DNA of 64,000 nt, from positions 806,001 through 870,000 of the forward strand of contig NZ_CP070975.1 of the NCBI RefSeq assembly GCF_017377875.1. The letters run 5' to 3'. How positions within the stretch are numbered: position 1 is the first letter of the stretch; every line of letters starts with the position of its first letter. The position numbers were made by a program, and so were the translations under genes. The notes under the pieces are model-generated. The model did not search any database. It worked only from the letters and a program-made list of their open reading frames with translations, and was not told the DNA's origin. This DNA comes from Alcaligenes sp. SORT26. Its GTDB lineage: Bacteria; Pseudomonadota; Gammaproteobacteria; Burkholderiales; Burkholderiaceae_B. Shown here one piece after another: positions 27,370-36,887 of this stretch.

Positions 27370-27598
27370 GATTTGATTTACGTAATGGTCTGACTCAGAA
27401 ATTAATGATGGATCACGGTTTTGCCGAAGTGATGGCTTTGTTGCACGTAATGGCAGGCATCATGGGGGATTCATGCAGGGTTTAGGGTCATTACTCCGTG
27501 GTCTTGCTCAATGAGGCCGTCAGCTTAGTAACGGCCTGCTTGTCTTTTGTTGATGGCAGCGCATTGTGCTGTCAAGCGGCGCTTGCAGTGAGTCCTGT

Positions 27599-28948
27599 TT
27601 ACCGCTTGCTTTGAAGGCCACGCCCTTTATCCAGATAGGCCTGAAATTCCGCCTCGGGCACCATGCTGCCCCCCGTCCCCCAGACCAGATGAGTGGCGTT
27701 TTGTAATTGAGCCTGTGTAAAGCCCATACGCCGCACATACTCGGGTGAGTTCAATACTCGCGCCATGCCCGGCACACCCGCCAGGGCGGAGGGTTCCAGC
27801 TTGACCTTGTCCTGTTCGTAGGCAATCACCATCAAGCGGTAGAGTTCTTCGTCCGTGACGGTGTAGTAGCCATCAATCAGGCGCTGCATGGCTTTGCCGA
27901 CAAAACCCGAAGGACGGCCCACGGCCAGGCCATCGGCAGCGGTGATGTTATCAATCCCTATATCCTGTACGCTGATTTCATCATGCAGACCGGTATACAC
28001 GCCCAGGAGCATGCAGGGTGAATGGGTGGGCTCGGCAAAGAAGCAGTGCACCGCATCCCCAAAGATCAGCTTCAGGCCAAAAGCCACACCGCCGGGACCG
28101 CCGCCTACGCCGCAGGGTAGATACACAAACAAGGGGTGTTCGCTGTTGACGTGAATGTTTGCGTCCAGGAACTGTGCAGCCAGACGTTCCGCCGCGACGG
28201 CGTAGCCCAGAAACAGATCAGGCGAGTTTTCATCATCCACAAAATAGCAGCGAGGGTCGTGGGAAGCCTGTTCACGCCCTTGTTCTACGGCCACGCTGTA
28301 GTCGGATTGGTGCTCGACCACATTGACGCCGTTGGCGCGCAGCTTGTCTTTTTTCCACTGTCGGGCATCAGCAGACATATGGACGCTAACCTTGAATCCC
28401 AGCTTGGCGCTCATGATGCCAATGGAGAGTCCCAGATTGCCGGTAGAGCCGACCGCGATGGAGTACTGGTTAAAGAACTGGCGAGCCTTGTCGCTGGCCA
28501 GGGTGCTGTAGTCGTCTGTCAAACGGATCAGACCAGCCTCCAGCGCTAAGTCTTCGGCGTGTTTCAGAACCTCATGGATACCGCCACGGGCTTTGATGGA
28601 GCCGGAGATGGGCAGTTCGCTATCGGCTTTCAACCACAAAGCGCCGACGTGCTCCAAGGCGTTTTCCTGAATCAGGGTCTGGCGCAATTGAGGTAAAGGC
28701 GTGATGGGGGATTCGATAATGCCTTGGGTGGCTGCCGTGTCGGGGAACACGGTTTTCAGATAGGGGGCGAAGCGTTGCAGGCGAGCGCTGGCGGCTTGTA
28801 CATCTTGGGCTGTCAGCCCGACATCCGCCAAGGCTTGGGCGGTGGGGGCGATAGCTGGATTGAACCAGGTGCTTTCTTTCAAGGCGATCAGATCGCGGAT
28901 AAGAGGATGGCTGTCTTGCCAGGCGGCCAGGGTTTTTCCATGGATCAT
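27599..28948 (-). CDS. dsdA: D-serine dehydratase
   Basis: PLP enzyme converting D-serine to pyruvate and ammonia, protecting against D-serine toxicity. It has 449 residues from ATG 28948 (E. coli 442); the TTG at 28978 lacks a better ribosome site. The PLP lysine is K119 in SGSIKARGG. The family-specific stretches [20 protein letters not shown] and [17 protein letters not shown] are clear. No dsdC or dsdX homologue is adjacent, so it appears to be a stand-alone gene between the metal locus and the cytochrome pair. Confidence 0.95.
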   Translation of the reverse strand: MIHGKTLAAWQDSHPLIRDLIALKESTWFNPAIAPTAQALADVGLTAQDVQAASARLQRFAPYLKTVFPDTAATQGIIESPITPLPQLRQTLIQENALEHVGALWLKADSELPISGSIKARGGIHEVLKHAEDLALEAGLIRLTDDYSTLASDKARQFFNQYSIAVGSTGNLGLSIGIMSAKLGFKVSVHMSADARQWKKDKLRANGVNVVEHQSDYSVAVEQGREQASHDPRCYFVDDENSPDLFLGYAVAAERLAAQFLDANIHVNSEHPLFVYLPCGVGGGPGGVAFGLKLIFGDAVHCFFAEPTHSPCMLLGVYTGLHDEISVQDIGIDNITAADGLAVGRPSGFVGKAMQRLIDGYYTVTDEELYRLMVIAYEQDKVKLEPSALAGVPGMARVLNSPEYVRRMGFTQAQLQNATHLVWGTGGSMVPEAEFQAYLDKGRGLQSKR

Positions 28949-29039
28949 GTGTGCACCTGATGAATAACTGGGTTTCAAGGTAAAGAGAGAAAAGATGCTA
29001 CACGATTGTGCTTAATGAGAGGGGCGGCAAGGCGGTCTA

Positions 29040-29074
29040 ATAGCAACTGCCCTCATCAAGAGGGCAGTTGCTAT
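29040..29074 (-). terminator. Strong hairpin after the cytochrome operon
   Basis: Perfect 15-pair stem ATAGCAACTGCCCTC / GAGGGCAGTTGCTAT with a five-base loop between the tsdA-like stop and dsdA. Neither strand has a T tract, so it may be a factor-dependent terminator or a 3' end-protecting structure. Confidence 0.5.
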
Positions 29075-29159
29075 GGTGTTGAGAAGGTCTGTCTTCAGGC
29101 CCGAAACCTTTAGACAGGCTTTGGCAGATAAACCTTAATCAAACCAGGAATTGCAGGTG

Positions 29160-30074
29160 TTAATACCGGGCATCCTTGGGCTTTTTACCGTTCGGCCAAT
29201 CGTTCACCTTGCCTGCGAAATCAGGTCGTGGCATATGCGTAAAGTATTCGGCAATGTCCACGGCATCCTGATCTTCCAGCACACCGCCTTGGCCCCAGGC
29301 TCCGTGCGAAGCGACGCTCATCGGCATGTTGTATTTGATGAAAACTGCCGCTTTGAAGGTACGCGCCATCCCTGCGCCAATATTGAAGGACTCATCGCCC
29401 CAGAGCGGAGGGAACACAATATTGCCGCGTTCATCTTTCAGGCCTTCGCCGTCCATGCCATGACAGGTGGCGCATTGGGCGGCATAGAGCGCCTTGCCAC
29501 GTTCCGGGTTGGGAATCAGTTCATGATCCAGCGGGCCATCAATGGGCACTTGTACCTTTTGACCCGGCTGCACGCCTTGAGCCAGCCATTTCATATAGGC
29601 CAGCATGCCTTGCATTTCGGGTGAATCCACAGGGACGGCCTTGCCGTTCATGGAACGCATGAAACAGCCATTGATACGGCCTGCCAGATCCACCATCTTG
29701 CCCGAGCGGGGCATGACTTTGGGGTAGCTGACAAAGCTGTCGATGTAGTGTGCGCCACGCGGTGCCTTGCCTTGATCAATGTGGCAGCTATTGCAGTTCA
29801 TGGCCGCCCCCACATTATTGGGAAGCAGGCGGCGCGTTTCGTTCAGCAGGCGTTTGCCGTACAGAATGGCCGCGGCGTCAGGTTCTTTTTCGATCAGCAG
29901 ATCGGAGGGAATGGTGTACTGGCCCACGACCTCTTTGCTGTCCACATTAATAATGGGATAGGTGGTTTGGGCTGGCGCTGTCAGGGCGGGGCTGGCTGCA
30001 AAGGCATACCAGCTTGCCGCCGCCACACCGGCAATGGCCACAGCCAGAACGGACAGGGTTTTGGCTTTACTCAT
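29160..30074 (-). CDS. tsdA: Diheme cytochrome c, TsdA-like thiosulfate dehydrogenase
   Basis: Periplasmic diheme c-type cytochrome of 304 residues. It has an N-terminal membrane anchor/signal (about 8-27) and heme sites C94-N-S-C97-H98 and C201-A-T-C204-H205. The segment GRINGCFMRSMNGK, with C137, matches the TsdA family, where this Cys is the unusual His/Cys axial ligand of the active-site heme. TsdA joins two thiosulfates to tetrathionate, or works in reverse. The start overlaps the stop of the upstream triheme cytochrome gene by eight bases. The symbol rests on motif recognition only. Confidence 0.82.
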   Translation of the reverse strand: MSKAKTLSVLAVAIAGVAAASWYAFAASPALTAPAQTTYPIINVDSKEVVGQYTIPSDLLIEKEPDAAAILYGKRLLNETRRLLPNNVGAAMNCNSCHIDQGKAPRGAHYIDSFVSYPKVMPRSGKMVDLAGRINGCFMRSMNGKAVPVDSPEMQGMLAYMKWLAQGVQPGQKVQVPIDGPLDHELIPNPERGKALYAAQCATCHGMDGEGLKDERGNIVFPPLWGDESFNIGAGMARTFKAAVFIKYNMPMSVASHGAWGQGGVLEDQDAVDIAEYFTHMPRPDFAGKVNDWPNGKKPKDARY

Positions 30075-31431
30075 GGCTGGCTCCTTCGGGCAGGATATTG
30101 GGCGATTTATTGGCTACAAACTGGCGGATATGGGCAACGTCGGCCGCCTGGACGGTGGGCGCTTCGTTGGTCCAACTTGTGCGGATGTAGTTAACAAGAT
30201 CGGCAATGTCCTGATCGCCCAGGTGACGGAAGGCAGGCATGGTGAAGGTCATTTTGTCGACCTTGTTTTCAGGCATGCGACCGCCTTCCAAGGTGACTTG
30301 AATGACGGATTGCGGGTTGTTGGCAAAAACGGCCGAGTTACCTGCCAGTGCCGGGAAAATGCGCGGTACGCCTTTGCCGTCGGCCCGGTGACAGGTCACA
30401 CAGTGGGCGGCATACAGCCAGGCTCCGGGCGAGGTGTATTCACCATCCAGCTGTTTTTGTGTGGTGGTATCTGTCTGATGTGGGATCTCGGGCTTACGGC
30501 CTTTAACCGGGGGTAGGGATTTCAGGTACTGCACCATGGCCGTTTGATCCTGCGGCGTCATGTACTGCGTGCTGTGCTCGACGACGTCTGTCATGGCACC
30601 AAAGGCGGCCACCTTGTCGGTACGGCCTGTGGCAAAGAAGTCCAGCAGTTCGGCTTCCGACCAGCTCGCCAAACCACGCCCTTCGCCGCGCAAGCTTTTG
30701 GCACGCCAGCCATCAATGACGGCACCGGACAGGTAGTCATCACCGTCTTTCAGGCTAAGGGCCAGCTCCTGGTATGCCAGCCCGCGCGGTGTGTGACAGG
30801 CGCCGCAGTGGCCCGGTCCTTGAACCAGATAGGCTCCGCGGTTTTTCAGATCATCCAGACCTTCATCGGCGACAAAACCTTGATCTTTAGGCGCAAACAT
30901 CCACTGCCAGAAAGCGATCGTCCAGCGCATCTGGAAAAGCTTGGGCAAGGTGGGGGCGGCATTTTCCTGTTTGACGGCCGGGACACCTCGCATGAAGTAG
31001 GCATACAAGGCATCCATATCCTCGTCGCTCATGATGGCGTAGGAGGGGTAGGGCATGGCCGGGTACAAAGCGGCCCCGTCTTGACGCACACCGTGCTGAA
31101 CGGCGGTCTTGAACTGGTCCAGGGTATAGCTGCCTATGCCGGTTTCTTTATCGGGTGTGATATTGGTGGAGTAGATGGCTCCCAGTGGCGTTTGCATGGC
31201 CAGGCCGCCCGCATACTTTTGACCACCGGGAACGGTATGACAGGCTACACAGTCGCCTGTCCTGGAGACGTAGGCTCCCTGTTGGATCAGGGTTTCATCA
31301 TCCAGATTTAGTGTGTTTGCCGATGAGGACACGATACTGCGCTGCGACAAGATGAGCTGCGACCCGCCATAGGCGGCCCCCAGCCCCACGAGCGCAACGA
31401 TCAGGGTCTTGGACAAGGCTTTCATAGACAT
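30067..31431 (-). CDS. Triheme cytochrome c, alcohol/gluconate dehydrogenase cytochrome-subunit type
   Basis: Periplasmic protein of 454 residues with an N-terminal hydrophobic segment and three CxxCH sites: C61-C64-H65, C209-C212-H213 and C344-C347-H348. This layout is that of cytochrome c subunits of membrane dehydrogenases (AdhB type). No dehydrogenase subunit is adjacent. Instead it overlaps the TsdA-like gene, so it is likely its electron partner or the link to the respiratory chain. The start could also be ATG 31425. An FNR-like box lies about 105 bases upstream. Confidence 0.85.
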   Translation of the reverse strand: MSMKALSKTLIVALVGLGAAYGGSQLILSQRSIVSSSANTLNLDDETLIQQGAYVSRTGDCVACHTVPGGQKYAGGLAMQTPLGAIYSTNITPDKETGIGSYTLDQFKTAVQHGVRQDGAALYPAMPYPSYAIMSDEDMDALYAYFMRGVPAVKQENAAPTLPKLFQMRWTIAFWQWMFAPKDQGFVADEGLDDLKNRGAYLVQGPGHCGACHTPRGLAYQELALSLKDGDDYLSGAVIDGWRAKSLRGEGRGLASWSEAELLDFFATGRTDKVAAFGAMTDVVEHSTQYMTPQDQTAMVQYLKSLPPVKGRKPEIPHQTDTTTQKQLDGEYTSPGAWLYAAHCVTCHRADGKGVPRIFPALAGNSAVFANNPQSVIQVTLEGGRMPENKVDKMTFTMPAFRHLGDQDIADLVNYIRTSWTNEAPTVQAADVAHIRQFVANKSPNILPEGASHE

Positions 31432-32185
31432 TACCCATAATTATTAAATAAATGTGCCAAATAACTTCATGTCACACTCAGTACGCATGGTATAGACAGC
31501 CCAAAGGGCAAGAAACCCTTGTCCAGACCAAAATTGATCTAACTCAAGGGTTATATACATAAGCTTATAACGAGATTGAAATTGTAAACTTAAAGTGACA
31601 GTTATATGGCGGCTGAATAGAGTGTTCAGGGCTCAAGTGGTGGAAGAGGATCAAACGAGGCTTAGTGCTTAACGTTCGCATCTACGCTGGCTTTAGGGGG
31701 TGCTCAAGCGTATTTTTTTGCTGAAGATGTATTTTGAGTGTCAAGCTGATCTGCTTTTTTGGCCGCTGCTGTTTGAATCAAATGTAAGCAGGGAATGGGT
31801 AGGGCTGTGGGTTTGAACACGTATCTTGTTGAGTCTCAAGGCCTTGTTTTATTTGATTCATCGTTCAAAGGCCAAGAGCGACAAGCAAGTTTTATGCCAG
31901 TTATGGGGCATTGGCCTGGTTAGCAAGGCTGTGCGAGTTGGCGTTCTACTTTTCAGAATCAAGATCAAGAAATCGCTGATAAGTATTATTTAGATACATC
32001 AAGAATTATTTAATTAACAATACTCCATCAAGTCATCACGATGCATGGGCATGATTCGGGCTGCCCTGTGCGCCTTTGAGTCAGTGTTTGTACGCTCAGG
32101 GCCGGTAGAGAGGGTGGCGTAGATCGTGCTAAAGCAATGCCATCGGCCCCTTCGCCCTTGTTTGCTTTATTGCTACGGAATTCCC
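31432..32185. other. AT-rich intergenic region between divergent units
   Basis: About 750 bases without a credible gene. It holds the FNR-like site at 31534-31547 and an imperfect hairpin AAGGGCAAG / CCCTTGTCC near 31505-31523. The promoters of the leftward cytochrome operon and the rightward serine hydrolase must be here; nothing else is recognised. Confidence 0.6.
31534..31547. promoter_or_regulatory. FNR/Anr-like binding site
   Basis: TTGATCTAACTCAA matches the FNR/Anr consensus TTGAT-N4-ATCAA except for one base in the right arm. It is placed about 105 bases before the triheme cytochrome start, compatible with activation of that operon under low oxygen. Confidence 0.5.
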
Positions 32186-34264
32186 ATGCTGAAGATACGG
32201 CTGAAAAAAGCGAGCCTGGCCTTGGCCCTGGCTGCGCTTTCTGCCACCGCTATGCCTGTTATGGCTGTCACACAGCCTGCCACCCCTGAATCAGTGCAAA
32301 GCAGCCGCGCGCTGGCGGAGCTAAGCCGCTATGTCCAGGAAATGGCTCGCAAAGTAGCCTTGCGCCCGAACTTTAGTAGCCTGCAATATGCCTTGATTGA
32401 GAACAACACCGTTGTGTTGTCCGGCTATGCGGGCGAGAACGATACGCCCCTGGACCATGAGACGGTTTACGCCATTGGCTCTGTCAGCAAGATGTTTGGG
32501 GCAGCCAGTGTCATGAAGCTGGTGCAGGACGGCAAGCTGGATCTGGATACGCCTATTTATCAGTACTTGCCCGACTTTCGCATGGCGGACCCCCGTTATC
32601 AGCAGATTACGGCTCGGATGTTGCTGAATCACTCCGCTGGTTTGCGGGGGGATGACGTCATCAATGATTCGCTGTTCATGGGTGATAACAATACCAAGGG
32701 TTATGAATATTTTCTGGACACCCTGGCGCTGCAAACCTTGAATGCTGATCCCGGTGCGTTTTCTGTCTATTGCAATAGTTGCTTCACTTTGGCGGAGAAG
32801 CTCGTTGAGCAGGTGAGCGGACAAAGTTTTACTGATTACATTCAGTCCTCGTTTAACGAGCCTTTAGGCATGAGGCACACCAGCACTCCCGTACAGGGTC
32901 CGGGCGACAATTATGCGCGCTTGAAGTGGCCAGGCCGTGACGGTGGTTTGCCCTGGATTCATTACAACGTGATTGCTTCAGGTGGCGTTAATTCCACGGC
33001 TGAAGATATGGCCAAGTTTGCTCGTCTGTTCATGCAAGACGGTCCAGATCTTTTATCCCCTCAATCGCGGGAGGCGATGCAAGCCCCGGAGTATTTGCGT
33101 GGTTTCTGGCCAGAGGACAGGGACGACAGCGGTAATTACGGTTTGGGTTGGGATAGCGTCAAGCTTTATCCCTTTAATGACCTGGGTATTCAGGCTTTGG
33201 CTAAAGGCGGAGACATCAGCGCGCATCATGCGATTCTGGTGGTCTTGCCCAAACTGAACATGGCTGCCGTCGTGCTGAGTGCGGGCGGGAATAGCGGCAC
33301 CAATCAGTTGATGGCGACAAGAATCCTGCTTAAGGCCCTGGAGCTGAAAGGGTTTGACTTGTCCGCTCTCAGCACAAAATCCTTCCCGGTAGAGGCGGGC
33401 GCATCAATGCCCCCACACTTGCTGAGCTATGCCGGTGTCTATGGCGATAGCGGCTCTTTGATGCAAGTTGATATCCAGGCGAATGGGGCCTTGCGTATCG
33501 AAACTGGAACGCAGGAAACGGAGCACTACCAGTACGCCGGTCAGATGGGCTTTGTGGATGCCAAACGCGCTATTCGTATTGAGTTCGTGGAAGCCGCCAA
33601 TGGTCATACCTATTTGTGGGATCGACGCTATGAAATGGACAAGGGCCTGGGCCAGAACGCGGAATCCGCGTACCGGGCCCAGAAACTGCCGCCCAATCTT
33701 CTGGATGAGGCTACCCAGGCGGTGTGGGCGCAACGCGATGGCTTGCGCTACTTTCCCTTGAAGTACCTCTACAACTCGGAGTACTACTTTGTGGACGGGC
33801 TGCCAGGTGCCAAGCTGGCCTTGAGCAAAGAGCTGGCCGGTTATGTGGGCGCTTTGCGTATTCGTGATGCTTATACCGCAGCCAGTGAAGTGCAGATTCC
33901 GGGACAGGCGGGTCGCGAAACCCAGCATGCCAGTTTTGAGCTGCATGATGGTCAGGAGTATCTCTTGCTCAATAACGATTTGATGCTCAGTGAGCAAGCT
34001 ATTCCGACCTTGTCGACTAAGACGTCTCGCGTGCAGATCGGAACCAATGGTTTTGCGCAATGGTTCTTGCTGGGTGATCAAACCGCCGAGCAGACCTTGA
34101 ACGTGACATTAGCGGCAAAAAGTGCTTACGCCGTTTATGACAAAGAGGGGGCGTGTGTTCATTACAGTTTGCTGGATGGGGCCGGTCCGGTGCGCTTGCC
34201 CAAAAAAGGCAGCATTGTATTTGCAGGTTCTCCAGCGGCGGTGTTTGAACTGAGTATTCCTTAA
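32186..34264 (+). CDS. Exported serine hydrolase of the beta-lactamase / D-aminopeptidase family
   Basis: Protein of 692 residues from ATG 32186, which opens a Sec signal peptide (KKASLALALAALSATAMPVMA). The catalytic domain has S99-V-S-K102 (SxxK nucleophile and base) and Y195-C-N197 (YxN), typical of class C-like hydrolases acting on D-amino acid peptides, esters or lactams. Beyond about residue 400 comes a long C-terminal region of some 290 residues, rich in beta-type sequence, that I cannot assign. The upstream frame to 32126 adds 20 non-signal residues and is rejected. Antibiotic hydrolysis is possible but not implied. Confidence 0.83.
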   Translation: MLKIRLKKASLALALAALSATAMPVMAVTQPATPESVQSSRALAELSRYVQEMARKVALRPNFSSLQYALIENNTVVLSGYAGENDTPLDHETVYAIGSVSKMFGAASVMKLVQDGKLDLDTPIYQYLPDFRMADPRYQQITARMLLNHSAGLRGDDVINDSLFMGDNNTKGYEYFLDTLALQTLNADPGAFSVYCNSCFTLAEKLVEQVSGQSFTDYIQSSFNEPLGMRHTSTPVQGPGDNYARLKWPGRDGGLPWIHYNVIASGGVNSTAEDMAKFARLFMQDGPDLLSPQSREAMQAPEYLRGFWPEDRDDSGNYGLGWDSVKLYPFNDLGIQALAKGGDISAHHAILVVLPKLNMAAVVLSAGGNSGTNQLMATRILLKALELKGFDLSALSTKSFPVEAGASMPPHLLSYAGVYGDSGSLMQVDIQANGALRIETGTQETEHYQYAGQMGFVDAKRAIRIEFVEAANGHTYLWDRRYEMDKGLGQNAESAYRAQKLPPNLLDEATQAVWAQRDGLRYFPLKYLYNSEYYFVDGLPGAKLALSKELAGYVGALRIRDAYTAASEVQIPGQAGRETQHASFELHDGQEYLLLNNDLMLSEQAIPTLSTKTSRVQIGTNGFAQWFLLGDQTAEQTLNVTLAAKSAYAVYDKEGACVHYSLLDGAGPVRLPKKGSIVFAGSPAAVFELSIP

Positions 34265-34309
34265 GTCTGTTTTCCCAAGGGCGTCCTGTTGAGCACGGAC
34301 GGGCGCTTT

Positions 34310-34459
34310 TTAACCTTCTGACTCGTTTGGGTCAGAAGGTTTTTTTATCTTTTTTCTAGCGCAGTCTTGTTGTTCGACTCCGCCGGATTTCAAAGAAATT
34401 CCATGATGTTTGAATAATTTGCTGGCTAGATACGGCTTTTTGGCCCTTGACGTGTCCAT
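34310..34459 (-). CDS. Candidate small basic protein (49 aa)
   Basis: Short frame with an excellent ribosome site: AAGGAG eight bases before ATG 34459. It encodes a Lys/Arg-rich peptide starting MDTSRAKKPYLASKLFKHHGI and ending DPNESEG. The last codons overlap the terminator hairpin of the serine hydrolase gene. The 105-codon longer frame has no comparable start signal. No family recognised; the composition would suit a nucleic-acid-binding or ribosome-associated peptide, but this is speculation. Confidence 0.42.
   Translation of the reverse strand: MDTSRAKKPYLASKLFKHHGISLKSGGVEQQDCARKKIKKPSDPNESEG
34312..34346 (+). terminator. Terminator of the serine hydrolase gene
   Basis: Perfect 11-pair stem AACCTTCTGAC (34312-34322) / GTCAGAAGGTT (34331-34341), eight-base loop, T tract to 34346. 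Confidence 0.9.
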
Positions 34460-34647
34460 GTCTCTATCTCCTTGTCGCAAGCTCTGAAAACCGGGGGAAT
34501 CCTTCGCTTGGAGGTGAAAATGACTGGGAAGCGGCTTGAAATAAGGCTCCGGTTTCACTTGAAAGTGTCCGCCTAGTAAAAACCCTCTTGGATGTTTTTC
34601 TGGGAAAGACCTACTATTAGCCCTCAATTATCGGATATGAGAATTTT

Positions 34648-35778
34648 ATGGTGTATGACTACGTAATTGTTGGGGCCGGGATGGCGGGCGTGTCGTTGGC
34701 CTACCGTTTGCCCGAAAGTGCCCAAGTGCTGATTCTGGAAAGAGAGTCCCATGCTGCGTATCACTCCACGGGACGCTCGGCCGCGATGTTTGTTGAAACC
34801 TACGGTACTGAGACGATCCGAGCCTTGACGGTAGCGGGCAATGATTTCTTCAGCCATCCGCCTGCCGGGTTTAGCGATCAGCCTATTTTGTTGCCGCGTG
34901 GGGTCTTGTACGTGGGCACGGCCGAGCAACAGGATTTGCTTGATAGCCAGTTCAAGGATTGGCACGAGCAAGGCCTGGATGTCAGCCGTTTGACGGCCGA
35001 GCAAGCCTTGGCCATGGTGCCGTGCCTGGATGCGGCGCAATTGGCCGGTGGTTTGTATGACGCACAAGGTCAGGACATGGATGTGCATGCCTTGCATCAG
35101 GGTTTCCTGAAAGGCGCACAAGCCAAGGGCGTGGCCCTGCGTCTGGATACCGAAGTTGTGTCGGCTCAATGGGATGGCGAATGCTGGGAGGTTCAGCTCA
35201 GTTCCGAGCCGACTCCTTTGCGCACCCGCGTGCTGGTCAATGCCGCCGGTGCTTGGGCGGATACCTTGGCCCAGCGTTGTGGTGTCCAGCCTTTGGGTAT
35301 TCAACCCAAGCGCCGTTCTGCTTTCCTGTTCTCGCCACCAGAAGGGGTGGAACATCGTGACTGGCCCGCCGTGATTGATATTGGCGAAGAGTTCTACTTC
35401 AAACCTGATGCGGGCATGTTGCTGGGTTCTCCCGCCAATGCAGATGATGTCGATGCGCACGATGTCGTGGCCGAGGAGCTGGATGTGGCGACCGGTATTT
35501 ACCGTATCGAAGAGCGTACTCAGCTTCGTATCCGTCGCCCCAGCCATACCTGGGCCGGACTGCGCAGCTTTGCGCCCGATGGCGAACTGGTGATTGGTCA
35601 GGATGCCCAATGTTCAGGATTTTTCTGGTTGGCGGGCCAAGGGGGGTATGGCATTCAGACCGCGGCCGGAGCTTCCTTGCTGGCAGCCAGTTTGCTGCAA
35701 AACCAGGAACTGCCTGACTGCTTGATGGCCTTGGAAGTGGATCCGGCTGTGGTGTCTCCCGCTCGTTTCAGAACATAA
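34648..35778 (+). CDS. FAD-dependent D-amino acid dehydrogenase, DauA-like
   Basis: Flavoenzyme of 376 residues in the DAO family. The Rossmann motif VGAGMAGVSLAY is at residues 8-19. The segments YHSTGRSAAMF, VLVNAAGAWAD, QPKRRSAF, YFKPDAGMLLGSPAN, HTWAGLRSFAPDG and AQGGYGIQTAA closely follow, as I recall it, the D-arginine dehydrogenase DauA of Pseudomonas aeruginosa (375 residues). It likely oxidises D-Arg or other D-amino acids to 2-oxo acids and ammonia. It is followed by a transporter and a regulator gene, forming a small D-amino acid utilisation unit. Substrate range is inferred. Confidence 0.87.
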   Translation: MVYDYVIVGAGMAGVSLAYRLPESAQVLILERESHAAYHSTGRSAAMFVETYGTETIRALTVAGNDFFSHPPAGFSDQPILLPRGVLYVGTAEQQDLLDSQFKDWHEQGLDVSRLTAEQALAMVPCLDAAQLAGGLYDAQGQDMDVHALHQGFLKGAQAKGVALRLDTEVVSAQWDGECWEVQLSSEPTPLRTRVLVNAAGAWADTLAQRCGVQPLGIQPKRRSAFLFSPPEGVEHRDWPAVIDIGEEFYFKPDAGMLLGSPANADDVDAHDVVAEELDVATGIYRIEERTQLRIRRPSHTWAGLRSFAPDGELVIGQDAQCSGFFWLAGQGGYGIQTAAGASLLAASLLQNQELPDCLMALEVDPAVVSPARFRT

Positions 35779-35813
35779 AAACAGCAGCACTTTGATCTCC
35801 CGGAGGAGAAAGC

Positions 35814-36887
35814 ATGTCGAATATAAAAAATATCCTGGGCATTGCGATGGCTTTTGTCGGTGTGGTGGTGGGGGCCGGCTTTGCATCAGGACAAGAGATA
35901 TTGCAGTTTTTTAGCAGCTTTGGGTACTGGGGCTTGCTGGGAGGGGTGGTTAGTGGTCTGTGTTTTACGGTACTGGGCATGGCGGTGGGGGAGCTGAGCC
36001 AGGTTTCAGTGTCGCATTCGTTTAAAGAGGGTTTGTATCTGATTTGTGGTCCACGTCTGGGCGTGGTGGTCGACATCATGATTACCTTCTTCATGTATGC
36101 CATTGCCGTGGTGATGTTTGCAGGGGGCGGCTCGTTGATGGAGCAGCAGTGGGGCGTCCCGGCAGAGTACGGCAGCATCGCGGTGATGTTGATTACTGTG
36201 TTGATTGTGTTCTTGCGCGTTGACCGGGTGATGGCCTTTATTGGCAGCGTCACCCCCATTCTGGTTCTGATGGTAATTTTCCTGTGTATTTACAGTTGGA
36301 ATACGCGGGGTTTGCCCTTGCAGGAGCTGGATGTGATTGCCCATACCAAACCGCAGGGAGCGGGGCATTGGTTGGTTGGCTCTTTGCTCTACGTGTCCTA
36401 CAACATGGTGGTGGGTGCCCCGTTTCTGATGATTGCAGGCGCACAAGCTACATCTCGCCGCAATGCTTTGCTGGGTGGCCTGGTAGGGGGCTTGTTGCTG
36501 GGCTTTTTGATTGTGCTGATCAGTGCCGGTGTGTTTGGCCGTATCGACACGATTGGTTCGGCTGCCTTGCCCATGTTGATGCTGGCGACTGAACAATCCA
36601 AGCTCTTGGGGACCATTATGTCAGTGGTGATTTTTGCCATGATTCTGACAACATCCGTGGGGGTTTTGTATTCCTTCTCGGCTCGTATCCTGCCGCCCAA
36701 CACGCGCAAATTCAATATTGGAACGGCTATTGCCGGGGTCCTGGGATTGGTGGGAGCCAAGATTGGATTCATCAACTTGGTCGGCACGGTATACCCGTTT
36801 TTTGGCTACCTGGGCTTCGTGTTGATGGCCTGGATTCTGATTGCCTGGTTCCGTTTGTGCCGCTTACAATCCAGGAATGCTACGTAA
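35814..36887 (+). CDS. YkvI-like membrane transporter (APC superfamily)
   Basis: Integral membrane protein of 357 residues with about ten hydrophobic segments. The N-terminal AMAFVGVVVGAGFASGQEILQFF is a signature of YkvI-type proteins, related to amino acid permeases. GGAGGAG lies just before ATG 35814. Substrate unknown; placement between the D-amino acid dehydrogenase and an XRE-cupin regulator suggests uptake of the same amino acid. The stop overlaps the start of the regulator gene by 11 bases. Confidence 0.85.
   Translation: MSNIKNILGIAMAFVGVVVGAGFASGQEILQFFSSFGYWGLLGGVVSGLCFTVLGMAVGELSQVSVSHSFKEGLYLICGPRLGVVVDIMITFFMYAIAVVMFAGGGSLMEQQWGVPAEYGSIAVMLITVLIVFLRVDRVMAFIGSVTPILVLMVIFLCIYSWNTRGLPLQELDVIAHTKPQGAGHWLVGSLLYVSYNMVVGAPFLMIAGAQATSRRNALLGGLVGGLLLGFLIVLISAGVFGRIDTIGSAALPMLMLATEQSKLLGTIMSVVIFAMILTTSVGVLYSFSARILPPNTRKFNIGTAIAGVLGLVGAKIGFINLVGTVYPFFGYLGFVLMAWILIAWFRLCRLQSRNAT

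Noticed and set aside
28961-28978. Upstream TTG start for D-serine dehydratase
   Set aside because: Adds ten residues beyond the usual N-terminus and has no better ribosome site than ATG 28948.
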